Below are positions 1 to 15,053 of a stretch of DNA of 64,000 bases, piece by piece. Under the pieces are notes generated by a model. It had not been told where the DNA came from and made no database searches. It saw only the letters and a program-made list of their open reading frames with translations. The position numbers were made by a program, and so were the translations under genes. Source of the stretch: Sparassis latifolia (taxonomy: Eukaryota > Basidiomycota > Agaricomycetes > Polyporales > Sparassidaceae); the NCBI GenBank assembly GCA_018466975.1, contig CM031561.1, forward strand, positions 3,162,001 to 3,226,000. The letters are read 5' to 3'. Position 1 is the stretch's first letter; the number at the start of each line of letters is the position of its first letter.

Positions 1-1086
1 AGGTTATCCTGTTGTTGCATGAATTGCCAATTTACCAAGTCATATTCGCAATGGTCATGGCCTCAGTGAAGGTCGTGTTATAGGATGGCTTCCTATAGTT
101 GGTCTTTTATATTTGGGTATTTTTCTCTACTTAGTGAATTTTTTTAGGTTTCGAAAAATGCAAAGGAGGATGGCAAGACAGATTGGACGAATTTCAAAAA
201 TGTTGTATGGCATGAGTCCTTTCACAAGATCTTGGAAACAATTGAGATACATTCTCAAACTGGATATGCATTTGCATGTGGTGACCAAATTATGCGCATG
301 CTATATCCTCTTATATTAATTTTGTCAGCAGACTTTGAAAAATAGTGTGTATTCAGATTTGTGAAAAGCATGGATAATTTATTTATAAACTTTACAGAGA
401 GGTCATGGCACTCAATCGTGGTTTCAAAGGAAAGCATCCTTGCCCTGTTTGCCTTGTGCCCACAGAGCTACTATCCGATATTGCAACCACTTATCCATTA
501 CGAAATGCAGAGGACTCACAGCATTTAGTACGAAGTACAAAACCTGCATCAGAAAAAGAGAATGATTTAAAAAATGCAGGTCTTCGACCAGTTGAAGTAT
601 ATTTCATTTTTGTTATATATTCTAAAATTTTTTATTTATATTTTGTTTTGCAGAATGTTTTCTGGAGGGTTAAGCATTCTGATCCACATCGTGCCATGTC
701 ATTTGATGTCATGCATGCACATACGGGTGAATTATGGGGCAAGCACTTATGGCCAGAATTCAGCAATTTTGTGATAACATTGAAGAAAGAGCATGTTATT
801 GATTCACAGTAGGTTATTTTTATTTAATCAAAACAATTTAATTGCTAAAAATAATAGAATGGATGCTTTACCAACCTGGCGAAACCTCAATCACTTTGAA
901 AATGTTATAAAGATTCACTTTACTGATGCAAACAAGTATGAAGATATATCAAAGGTAATGTCTTACTTAAGCAGCTGTATTGAAAATACTTATTATAACT
1001 TAGATGATTATTTTTGCCTCGCACAATGTGGTCACTAAAGAGAATTGCCCAAGTGGCTATCTTCTATTACGGTGCATTCGCAGCTA
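1..1086 (+). pseudogene. Plavaka-type transposase remnant, 5' part
   Basis: Degraded coding DNA of a Plavaka (CACTA-like) transposase. Readable blocks include HPCPVCLVPTELL (near 435-475), FWRVKHSDPHRAMSFDVMH (near 660-715) and WRNLNHFENVIKIHFTDANK (near 870-935), separated by AT-rich stretches that look like introns. The left end of the element lies outside the window. The fragment is interrupted at 1086/1092 by the LTR retrotransposon and continues at 9202 and 14,067. AT-rich composition sets it apart from the GC-richer host genes. It is not expected to encode a working enzyme. Confidence 0.72.
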
Positions 1087-1091
1087 CCTGG

Positions 1092-1734
1092 TGTTACACG
1101 GCAGCGAAACACGAGCGTCTAGTCGAGTCGTCACGAGACAAGGTCTTAGTCTAAGACACAAGTCCGTTCAAGTGGCACTTCTGGCGATGTCCTCGCACTA
1201 AAGGTCGATCAGAGTTCGTTCTTATGACTCGTAGTAGCTGTCTGCTACTGACGGTCGATCTCAGTCAAAGGCAAGTGAAAAGCTGGTTTAATGGTAACCA
1301 GGTCGAGATGGGGATCCAGCTCGACAAGGTCGTCTACTTATACAAAAGGTATCCGCAGTACTACGCAGTAATGCAGAATCGTTCATTGGCTAGATAAGGT
1401 GAAACGATGTCTAAGCAGGGTAACAGCGAGGAAGTAATATGTATGGGAAAGCTGAGTAAGGTCGTGAGAGATAATCAGTACTAATGGGGATAACGAGTCG
1501 TGTATCAGAACGAGGTAAAGATGAGGCATACATGCACGTCTTACATGTGCGATGAGAAGAAGGTCCGGAGTTGGATCCGGTGTAACCCTAGACTAGGGGT
1601 TCTGGACATCTGGATAAAGAATCGGAGGTTGCGCTCCGATGAGTCACGTGTTGGATCACGTGGTCTGGTAACGTAAAGGGAACAAGGAAAAGAAAAAGAA
1701 AAGATGCGCCACAAGCGTGAGGAGCATTGTAACA
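1092..1734 (-). repeat. 3' LTR of the chromovirus (left copy)
   Basis: 643 bp and nearly identical to 8554-9196. It starts TGTTAC, ends GTAACA, and is preceded by the target duplicate CCTGG. Because the element is on the minus strand, this is its downstream LTR. The adjacent inner sequence 1735-1746, read on the minus strand, is the purine-rich GATGGGAGCTGA, a plausible polypurine tract. Confidence 0.92.
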
Positions 1735-1746
1735 TCAGCTCCCATC
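1735..1746 (-). other. Polypurine tract of the chromovirus
   Basis: On the minus strand the bases directly before the 3' LTR read GATGGGAGCTGA. Ten nearly identical bases stand before the 3' LTR of the non-coding LTR element at 13235-13244. Confidence 0.6.
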
Positions 1747-1781
1747 TAACGTTTCTTGTCCCACAAGAAATATTGTGATCT

Positions 1782-2525
1782 TCATCGTCGTCGGGGGCAG
1801 TCGCGGACATAATGATCTCCTCCACATCGGTAGCATGTCCGCCGGCTGGTTCGTGATCCTTGTTCGGGGATACGTCCATCCCTGTAGGGATGACTGCGAC
1901 GCGAAGAAGTGGATGCGGTCGAGAAAGATGGTTGGGATAACGGAGATCGTCCACTGGGTATGTGCGAACGAGGAGGGCGAGGTCGAACGGAAATTGGTTC
2001 TGGCGATGAGCGAGGAGTGGATGCGGGTATTCCATTAGTGGTGTATCCGAGGATGTGTCCGATGTCTTCGTCCCCATGCTCCCTCCAAATCTCCTGTGCT
2101 GTACGAGTGACCGTACTGCGCATTAATGACCAGACTTGGTCGACTCTGGTTCGGGCTCTACTCGTCCTTTCCTCTGCTGCGATGAGCTCTTGTCTGGCCG
2201 TCTGCATCCACTCGACCATTTCTAATGCTCGTTGCATGGAAACCACCGCTTGTCGATCTTGCGGGCGATTTTGTAAGGCGACGAGGATATCTGTGAAGTC
2301 GACAGGAACACGGATAGCCGAGACCAGACGTGTGGCAAATTCTTGTTCGTCTGATGCGTGACTGAGTTCGATAGAAGGTGAGGGCGATGAGGCACAGATA
2401 AAGGGTGTCTGTGCTCGAGAGGGTACTCCATTGACAAGCGTAGGCAATGCGGGTATGCTCATAATTGTGGAGGCAACTTCAGCGAGTATATTGTGAACAA
2501 GGTCGTCTATAGCGGAAGTGGGCAT
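1782..2525 (-). CDS. Accessory zinc-knuckle ORF downstream of pol in the chromovirus
   Basis: Open frame of 247 residues on the coding strand of the element, between integrase/chromodomain and the 3' LTR. The middle is helix-rich, followed by a Pro/Ser/Arg-rich tract. The C-terminus carries CYRCGGDHYVRDCP, a C-x2-C-x3-H-x4-C zinc knuckle one residue shorter than the usual retroviral C-x2-C-x4-H-x4-C. Chromoviruses normally carry the knuckle in Gag, so a second one in the env position is unusual. The frame is uninterrupted although pol has stops. The function is unknown; nucleic-acid binding is the obvious inference. A translated search against other fungal Gypsy elements would show whether it is conserved. 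Confidence 0.55.
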   Translation of the reverse strand: MPTSAIDDLVHNILAEVASTIMSIPALPTLVNGVPSRAQTPFICASSPSPSIELSHASDEQEFATRLVSAIRVPVDFTDILVALQNRPQDRQAVVSMQRALEMVEWMQTARQELIAAEERTSRARTRVDQVWSLMRSTVTRTAQEIWREHGDEDIGHILGYTTNGIPASTPRSSPEPISVRPRPPRSHIPSGRSPLSQPSFSTASTSSRRSHPYRDGRIPEQGSRTSRRTCYRCGGDHYVRDCPRRR

Positions 2526-2551
2526 TGATGATATGTCGTTTTCTCCTCCTT

Positions 2552-2764
2552 TTATACCTTTCGGTCGTTAAGGGGATCGCGGTTATCTGTGATGTGAAAT
2601 AGAATGTCGTGGATCCGAGTAATAATCAAATAGATGAAAATCCATTGGACGATAAAGAGTATTCCCACAGAGATAAGAGCTGCCTGATCAGTTCCAGGCA
2701 TCGTTCTGATCACCCCAGCCGTTAGCGTGCGGGCTGTCTCGCGTGAAGAGTGTGTGTTTGACAA
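2552..2764 (-). CDS. Small membrane ORF of the chromovirus (70 aa)
   Basis: Starts at ATG 2764 and ends 27 bp before the zinc-knuckle ORF. Residues about 29-52 form one hydrophobic helix (AALISVGILFIVQWIFIYLI), followed by a polar tail. It overlaps the preceding small ORF (2688-2864) in another frame, giving a compact chain of short frames in the env position. I do not recognise a family. Confidence 0.35.
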   Translation of the reverse strand: MSNTHSSRETARTLTAGVIRTMPGTDQAALISVGILFIVQWIFIYLIITRIHDILFHITDNRDPLNDRKV

Positions 2765-2864
2765 GTCGTCTGATAAGGATTTGGTGGATGATCCAAAGAA
2801 AAGTGAGGGTTGTGCAGTGGAGGACGATTAGGAAGATGATGAGGAAAACCGTCATGGTAGTCAT
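2688..2864 (-). CDS. Small membrane ORF of the chromovirus (58 aa)
   Basis: ATG at 2864, stop at 2688-2690. The first half is strongly hydrophobic (TVFLIIFLIVLHCTTLTFLW) and is followed by a basic stretch, so it would be a single-pass membrane peptide. It overlaps the 3' end of pol by a few codons and the next small ORF by 77 bp. It could be translated by coupled reinitiation or be chance; the overlapping membrane-type frames argue mildly for function. Confidence 0.3.
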   Translation of the reverse strand: MTTMTVFLIIFLIVLHCTTLTFLWIIHQILIRRLVKHTLFTRDSPHANGWGDQNDAWN

Positions 2865-2881
2865 TCCGGGTTTCTTCTCCT

Positions 2882-6172
<3,291 letters not shown>

Positions 6173-6189
6173 GATTTCTCTGATAGATT

Positions 6190-7976
<1,787 letters not shown>

Positions 7977-8047
7977 GCGATGTGCTGGAGCACTATTCCA
8001 CCAAGATTATGGGGAAGTGTCCTTTCAAATTCCTCTGGGAGTAGTCA

Positions 8048-8212
<165 letters not shown>

Positions 8213-8529
8213 CTATGTCTACACGTAGACTGCACACCGCCCCAACTAAGTGGGTTCGCTCGTCATCGGCTAACAAGCCCGTAGAGTGTCTTCTGTCTTC
8301 AAACTGATACACCTATTTGCTGATTGCTCGAGTGATTACCTCAGCCTCCTCGGCCTATTGGTCTCTCGGACAGACCCCTCTCCGAAGATGAGTGATCAGT
8401 CTATCCCTTCAGCTACCTCGATTACAGAGTAATCTCAAACGGTGCTTTTAGCAATCGAATCGGGTGTATCGTTCAGTCTTCAAGGTTCGGTCCGGTCGGT
8501 AGTTTATTGTTAGACTCTAGGAAGTCACA

Positions 8530-8553
8530 GAGAGTAATAAGATCTCGACCTAA
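8530..8553 (-). other. Primer-binding region of the chromovirus
   Basis: Directly inside the 5' LTR; on the minus strand it reads TTAGGTCGAGATCTTATTAC. It does not begin with the TGG expected for priming by the CCA end of a tRNA. The non-coding LTR element at 10,223 has the related TTAGGACAAGATAATTATTT in the same place. Confidence 0.5.
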
Positions 8554-9196
8554 TGTTACGCGGCAGCGAAACACGAGCGTCTAGTCGAGTCGTCACGAGA
8601 CAAGGTCTTAGTCTAAGACACAAGTCCGTTCAAGTGGCACTTCTGGCGATGTCCTCGCACTGAAGGTCGATCAGAGTTCGTTCTTATGACTCGTAGTAGC
8701 TGTCTGCTACTGACGGTCGATCTCAGTCAAAGGCAAGTGAAAAGCTGGTTTAATGGTAACCAGGTCGAGATGGGGATCCAGCTCGACAAGGTCGTCTACT
8801 TATACAAAAGGTATCCACAGTACTATGCAGTAATGCAGGATCGTTCATTGGCTAGATAAGGTGAAACGATGTCTAAGCAGGGTAACAGCGAGGAAGTAAT
8901 ATGTATGGGAAAGCTGAGTAAGGTCGTGAGAGATAATCAGTACTAATGGGGATAACGAGTCGTGTATCAGAACGAGGTAAAGATGAGGCATACATGCACG
9001 TCTTGCATGTGCGATGAGAAGAAGGTCCGGAGTTGGATCCGGTGTAACCCTAGACTAGGGGTTCTGGACATCTGGATAAAGAATCGGAGGTTGCGCTCCG
9101 ATGAGTCACGTGTTGGATCACGTGGTCTGGTAATGTAAAGGGAACAAGGAAAAGAAAAAGAAAAGATGTGCCACAAGCGTGAGGAGCGTTGTAACA
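8554..9196 (-). repeat. 5' LTR of the chromovirus (right copy)
   Basis: 643 bp, the partner of 1092-1734, followed by target duplicate CCTGG at 9197-9201. As the upstream LTR it should hold the element promoter. Comparison with the left copy by eye gives nine differences, all transitions, six at CpG or its deamination products. Confidence 0.92.
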
Positions 9197-9201
9197 CCTG
9201 G

Positions 9202-9405
9202 AGCTTTTTACGCTTGTGTCTCTTGAGGTGCATACAACACATATACTGACACTTGGACGTGAAAAGCTTTCCGAGTTCTCAGACTTTATGGATGTGAGTT
9301 TAAATGTTATAATTAGTTTATAAAAGTTTGACTAGTAAAATAGCAATATCGTGCACAGGTTGATGATAAAAATAGCAAAAACTGGGACTTTTCAAAAATG
9401 CATAC
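9202..9405 (+). pseudogene. Plavaka transposase remnant, middle part
   Basis: The short stretch between the two LTR elements continues the Plavaka gene. The segment before 9400 reads about NSKNWDFSKMH in the expected frame, and the same peptide continues after the second insertion at 14,067. An intron-like AT-rich stretch lies near 9292-9358. The last five bases, CATAC, are the target duplicate of the second element. Confidence 0.65.
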
Positions 9406-10222
9406 TGTTACAAAGCTCCTCTCTGAGGAACGCGTGGACGAATTCCGCCTCTACCTTTACCGATCACATGACAATGACATCACAGAGCCTAGACTGACCA
9501 TGTGACAATGATGTCACCGACCACATGACCATGATGTCATCATGGTCATCGCCCTTATCTACCCGGCACGGATCTACCAGATCATCTGATGATGTGCGCC
9601 TTGTGCTCAAGGCATGTTTACCTCATGTACAAGATCCAGACCTAGGACGCACTTCCTATCACACATGCGACAAAGGCATGTTTGCCTCACCTTTGCCTTA
9701 CCTTTACGATACAGGTACCGAACCTCATGGGCATGGCCCTAGACCCTGATACATGCGCTAGACGCACAACGACCCCGCTGCTGCCTTGTCTTTGCAGCAC
9801 GACCTTATCTCCATATGGACAGATTGTCTCTCACGCAGAGTCATGACTGACTCAGCATTCTCATGACCGTGGGACAGGTATACGAACCCTGTGCCCTTGT
9901 ATTGATACCGATGGACCAATCGTAGTTCTAGTATTACAGGTAGACAGACGCCTGTACTCGTATATAAGACCGAGAGGACAAGCTGGAGCCCCCATCTTGT
10001 CCTGGTTACACATCAACCAGTTTTACCATCTACATCTGTGCGACAGATCGACCTTGGTCCGCAGACAGCGGCCAAGTGTTCATAAGACAGCTCCACTGGG
10101 CTGACCTCTGGTCATCGCTGTGACTGGAGGTCGGACCCCTCACGATTGACTTGAGCCCTTGTGAAGGCTTAGTCACTAGATGACGAACCGGATGTACGGT
10201 GGCACGACTGGCCCCCGTAACA
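9406..10222 (+). repeat. 5' LTR of the non-coding element
   Basis: 817 bp, nearly identical to 13245-14061. It starts TGTTAC and ends GTAACA. A TATA-like string TATATAAGACC at 9960-9970 could be the core promoter. A 74-codon frame occurs in both LTR copies at equivalent positions; I treat it as chance. Confidence 0.92.
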
Positions 10223-10332
10223 TTAGGACAAGATAATTATTTACCGCTCAACCTCCTATGGTTTAGTGCAGAACTTGACGACCCCGACCTCGACCGGTTT
10301 ACAGACAGTGACCGTGTCATGATATGTTCCTT

Positions 10333-10536
10333 GACCGAACAAGGCGACGGATACCTTGCACCTCCTGAGCAGACAGCTCATTCGACCGAACAAGGCGACG
10401 GATACCTTGCACCTCCTGAGCAGACAGCTCATTCGACCGAACAAGGCGACGGATACCTTGCACCTCCTGAGCAGACAGCTCATCCGACCGAACAAGGCGA
10501 CGGTTACCTTGCACTTGATTCCTCGTCTTGTCCGAA
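10333..10536 (+). repeat. 51-bp tandem repeat, four copies, in the non-coding element
   Basis: Copies start at 10333, 10384, 10435 and 10486 with the shared core GACCGAACAAGGCGACGG; the last copy diverges. 51 bp is a multiple of three, so both strands read open through the block, which creates repetitive frames on both strands. With no gag/pol homology, a structural or packaging role is as likely as a coding one. Confidence 0.85.
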
Positions 10537-12310
10537 TTGACATTAGGATGACACTACCCGACCTCGACTCGTCCATGTTCGCAGACAGCGTAACATTAGG
10601 ACACCCATGACTACAGAGATGGAGATACCGTGATTTGACACTCCATTCTCTTGACTTCGACCTTGTCCATTAACATTAGGACACCTGTGACAACAGAGAT
10701 GGAGATACCGCGATTGACACTCCATACTCTCGATATCCAACATTGGAACGACGAAGAAGACCCTTGTCTGGTCATTACTAGGTGAGACCAGATTTTCGAA
10801 AAGACAATTGATTGGCACCTTGTCCGAGACGAACTCTCAAGAGTTTACCCTTCATTGGGTGACTCTCAGGGGTCGAATCCCCTCATGCGAGGAAAGCTAC
10901 GACATGTGTAATAATCAAAGACATGTACGAGCTGCATGTGACTGCGAATCGGAAAGGTTTGGCCACCGTAGAATTAGTACCGATTCTATGGACCGTGATG
11001 AACTGAGGATGGTGCGCAGCCTTTGACGAAGGACTTAAGTCGCACACTTGATGATCATGGCTGACAACACCGAGTGCGGCGAGATACCCACGGTGCAGAT
11101 TGATCCCGGGAACGGCAACCCGTATAAACCGTAGACTCTTAATTGAGTCCGATCTGATGACCATCTGATGATTGTGATCCCTGAATGAGAGCTCGGACTG
11201 AGCAAGTGGACACTCGCTCTCCACTATAAACAAACGATAGATCTTGGCTGAGAACACCCTGCATGGCGAGTTACCTGGGGTGCAGAAAGATTGACAACTC
11301 GATTCCATTACGAGTTGATGACCATGGAATGTTTGAAGATACCGCGAGTTGACACTTCAAACCATTCCCTGTCGAAGAGGCTCTCGACGTTAAAGAAACC
11401 GAAGAAGATCCTGATGTAACAAAAGGATCTGAACGACGACCGTCGATCACAGCTCTCGACGCTAAAGAAACTGAACCTGGATGAACCTTGAATGACATAG
11501 TAAAAGGTTCTGACAGAAGACGGATCCTGGCTCTCCGTATAAACCAATGATCCATACCGAACTTAGGCCGAAGGTTCGATGAGGCGACGATTAGCCTGAT
11601 GATGGAACTTAACAAAAGATCACATCACCGAAGAACGACTTGGAGTTAACAGTATATGACACTCCAATTCCCGATGAACGACACCCGATATTAGGAAACT
11701 CCTAATGGTCCTTTGTTGACCACCACGATAAAGACTTGAGCATGATCAGACAGACATGACTCACGATCTGATTTGAAGATGTCTGGAAGTCCCAGACGGT
11801 CCTTTGTTGACCACCATGATAACAACACTCGACGCTAGATGCCTAAACAGGTCTAGCATTCCTTGACGATCAGACAGATCTCAATGGACGAACTTACTGC
11901 GAACGACAGCCTTTGACATGGCACTTTCAATGACATGTGCGGGGTAGTTCCCCATGGATAGAAAGGATACTGGATCACGGCCGATCCTTGGATTTGATGT
12001 AGACTGTTGTCTCATCATCTGGACGAACGAACTTAACAAACAGACGAACACGACATACGACACCGCGATGAATAGGGCATCCATGGAATATGGATGGAGG
12101 TAGTCGATTTCATTCGACACCAACACACGATAAGACCCCACATGAAATATTCGATGAAGTATCACGCTAGGCCGGGGTAGTTCAAACCTAGCCCGGGGTA
12201 CTTTAATGATAAAGACATGAAACTGGACATGAAACCTGAATGGGAGCTATCGCTTACCAGAAGACGATTAACCATGCTGACATTGACGATGATCAGCCAA
12301 CCACGATACA

Positions 12311-12511
12311 TGTCCGCAATGACTTAAAACTAGAAGACGACATTTGTCCGTAATGACTTAAAACTAGAAGACGACATTTGTCCGTAATGACTTAAAACTA
12401 GACGATACTTGTCCGCAATGACTTGAAACTAGAAGACGATACTTGTCCGCAATGACTTAAAACTAGAAGACGATATTTGTCCGCAATGACTCGAAACTAG
12501 AAGACCCTTGC
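12311..12511 (+). repeat. 34-bp tandem repeat, about six copies, in the non-coding element
   Basis: The motif TGTCCGCAATGACTTAAAAC recurs at 12311, 12345, 12379, 12410, 12444 and 12478, with spacings of 34, 34, 31, 34 and 34. The unit also contains TAGAAGACGA. No coding sense is visible. Confidence 0.85.
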
Positions 12512-12929
12512 CGCCCACCCTCTTTTTCCCTTTACGATTTGTTACCTGTTTTTATCGGTTTCAGATCCAGGGTATCTGGTTTTTTTGAATGGGAGCTGAT
12601 AGGGGATAGTAGGCGAGGATGCATATCCGAGCCAAAGGAATGAGCCCGAGTGCCCAGGTGACGAGGAACGAGTGGAATCGAGAAGTGACGAGTGGAATCG
12701 AGGAACGACAAGAGTAATCGAGGACGAGGAACCCTCCCACAAGGGCAAATTTTTTCCCCCCCTCCTCCCTTCCACCACACTCTCTTTCCATCTTGCGAAT
12801 TTTTGAAGACATCGCTACACCATGAGCCCTCCTGATTTTTAGGCCGGGGTAGTAGTAGGGAAGAATGGGCAACGCGAGTTGACTCATTCACCGCGTAAAG
12901 CACAAAGAAACAAGACTAATGGAAGATTT

Positions 12930-13010
12930 ATGAACATAGCTGAACAGCTTATGAGAAGAAGACGAACGATGAACATAGCTGAATAGCTTATGAGAAGAAG
13001 ACGAACAGAA
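12930..13010 (+). repeat. 39-bp direct duplication in the non-coding element
   Basis: Two adjacent copies of a unit containing GAACATAGCTGAACAGCTTA, the second with one change (GAATAGC). Part of the repeat-rich 3' interior. Confidence 0.7.
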
Positions 13011-13234
13011 GACTTGCAGTTGGAGCGAGCAGTCCTAAAGGGATGCGAGCGACAAGCAAAACGAAGTTTGCGAAGCTGGATTAACACCCAGGTCAATTTT
13101 TTCATTTTCCGCCTCTGATTTACCCAGAATCATGCGATGACATGACACGACGAACAACGATACATGGAATTTCTCCATTCCATTTCCCGACCGACTTTCT
13201 TGACGACTTCAATCCAGGGAATTGAAGACCTGAA

Positions 13235-13244
13235 TGGGAGCTGA
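13235..13244 (+). other. Polypurine tract of the non-coding element
   Basis: TGGGAGCTGA lies immediately before the 3' LTR. The same bases, in the element's own orientation, precede the 3' LTR of the chromovirus. Confidence 0.6.
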
Positions 13245-14061
13245 TGTTACAAAGCTCCTCTCTGAGGAACGCGTGGACGAATTCCGCCTCTACCTTTACC
13301 GATCACATGACAATGACGTCACAGAGCCTAGACTGACCATGTGACAATGACGTCACCGACCACATGACCATGATGTCATCATGGTCATCGCCCTTATCTA
13401 CCCGGCACGGATCTACCAGATCATCTGATGATGTGCGCCTTGTGCTCAAGGCATGTTTACCTCATGTACAAGATCCAGACCTAGGACGCACTTCCTATCA
13501 CACATGCGACAAAGGCATGTTTGCCTCACCTTTGCCTTACCTTTACGATACAGGTACCGAACCTCATGGGCATGGCCCTAGACCCTGATACATGCGCTAG
13601 ACGCACAACGACCCCGCTGCTGCCTTGTCTTTGCAGCACGACCTTATCTCCATATGGACAGATTGTCTCTCACACAGAGTCATGACTGACTCAGCATTCT
13701 CACGACCGTGGGACAGGTATACGAACCCTGTGCCCTTGTATTGATACCGATGGACCAATCGTAGTTCTAGTATTACAGGTAGACAGACGCCTGTACTCGT
13801 ATATAAGACCGAGAGGACAAGCTGGAGCCCCCATCTTGTCCTGGTTACACATCAACCAGTTTTACCATCTACATCTGTGCGACAGATCGACCTTGGTCCG
13901 CAGACAGCGGCCAAGTGTTCATAAGACAGCTCCACTGGGCCGACCTCTGGTCATCGCTGTGACTGGAGGTCGGACCCCTCACGATTGACTTGAGCCCTTG
14001 CGAAGGCTTAGTCACTAGATGATGAACCGGATGTACGATGGCACGACTGGCCCCCGTAACA
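13245..14061 (+). repeat. 3' LTR of the non-coding element
   Basis: 817-bp partner of 9406-10222, followed by target duplicate CATAC. Seven of the eight differences from the 5' LTR are at CpG sites or their TpG/CpA products. Confidence 0.92.
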
Positions 14062-14066
14062 CATAC

Positions 14067-15053
14067 ACATCATCATGCATTCAATGATATAATTTCCAAG
14101 GGTGTTACTCAAAACTACAATACAAAGCCAAATGAACAGCTGCATCACCCTTTGAAAAAGGCCTATCAATTGCGTACAAACTTTAAAAAGGTTGCAGATC
14201 AGGTAGATTGAAATTTTATAATCACTAATTATTTGCTAACAAATTCTATAGATTCTGAAGGTTGAATAGCACTCCATGGTTATAACACACATTCGTGCAC
14301 ATCTTGACTATAAGGATAATGTCTACAAGCAGTTTGAAGAGGAAAAAACACCTTCAGCTATGCAGTTTGGTCATGTGTACCTTGGCGCACCAGAGAAGGC
14401 AACCACATTTGCAGAGCTTGAAGAGCTTTATCATGGAGATATGGCTTTTAGAAACTTTCACAGTCACCTGTCAACATTCTTGAACAACTTTGTTCAAGTA
14501 TATGGACCAGGCCTTCCAAGTGGTAAACCTATTCAATTGAAAAGAGATGACAAAGTATGTTTTTCCTTTTTTAAAATTATGATAGAGAGATAATAATTTT
14601 TATACCTATATCAGATCACTGAATGTCGCTTTATGAAGGTTGCTTATGAATCCAAAGTTACTTGGAAAGAAAATATCAACTATTTATGATGCACCCCCTC
14701 ACTTTGGTGAAAAAAAACCCACGTTATGATCATGTTATCATTGACACTCAGGAGGGCAAATTTTTTGCGAAACTTGCTTTTATATTCACAGTTATAGTTG
14801 GTGAAGAGAAATATCCAGTGGCACTGGTTCATAGCTTGGATGCACCAATAGGTGTTTAGCAGCGGAAGGATAAAGATCTTAAACTCCATCATCTGTGAGC
14901 TAAACGTCGCTCATTATGTGAGTTTATATCAGTCCGTTCAATTGTTCGTGGTGCATATGTAGTGAAAGATGCAAAAACCAGTGGGGATTATTTTGCTGTA
15001 GATGTTGTGGATACAGATATGTTTCTCCGACTTAGAGAAATATTCAAGGACTA
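14067..15053 (+). pseudogene. Plavaka transposase remnant, 3' part
   Basis: Continues the transposase after the second insertion: HHAFNDIISKGVTQNYNTKP, HHPLKKAYQLRTNFKKVADQ, an intron near 14201-14251, then YKQFEEEKTPSAMQFGHVYL and further blocks to FLRLREIF at about 15,048. These are recognisable C-terminal Plavaka motifs. A TAG at about 14,857 (after LVHSLDAPIGV, where Arg is usual) and local frame changes near 14,690-14,760 make it a pseudogene. The element's right terminus is not resolved. Confidence 0.75.

Larger units (their letters stand above)
9406..14061 (+). mobile_element. Non-coding LTR retrotransposon (LARD-like)
   Basis: 4656-bp element with 817-bp LTRs, termini TGTTAC and GTAACA, and target duplication CATAC at 9401-9405 and 14062-14066. 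The 3022-bp interior has no gag or pol frame and instead contains several tandem repeat blocks. Its LTR ends, primer-binding region and polypurine tract resemble those of the chromovirus at 1092-9196, so it is probably a non-autonomous partner moved by enzymes of that family. LTR differences are eight in 817, all transitions, so both nested insertions look similar in age. Confidence 0.88.

Noticed and set aside
9525..9749. 74-codon frame repeated exactly at 13364-13588
   Set aside because: It lies wholly inside the LTRs; the identity reflects LTR identity, not a conserved gene.
10199..10576. Repetitive frames on both strands over the 51-bp repeats
   Set aside because: Open on both strands only because the unit length is a multiple of three; no start context or homology.
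10850..10895. Short hairpin GGGGTCGAATCCCC resembling a tRNA T-arm
   Set aside because: No matching A box or acceptor stem; inside the non-coding LTR element.
12300..12520. CRISPR-like spaced repeats
   Set aside because: Contiguous 34-bp tandem units without unique spacers, in a eukaryotic retroelement.
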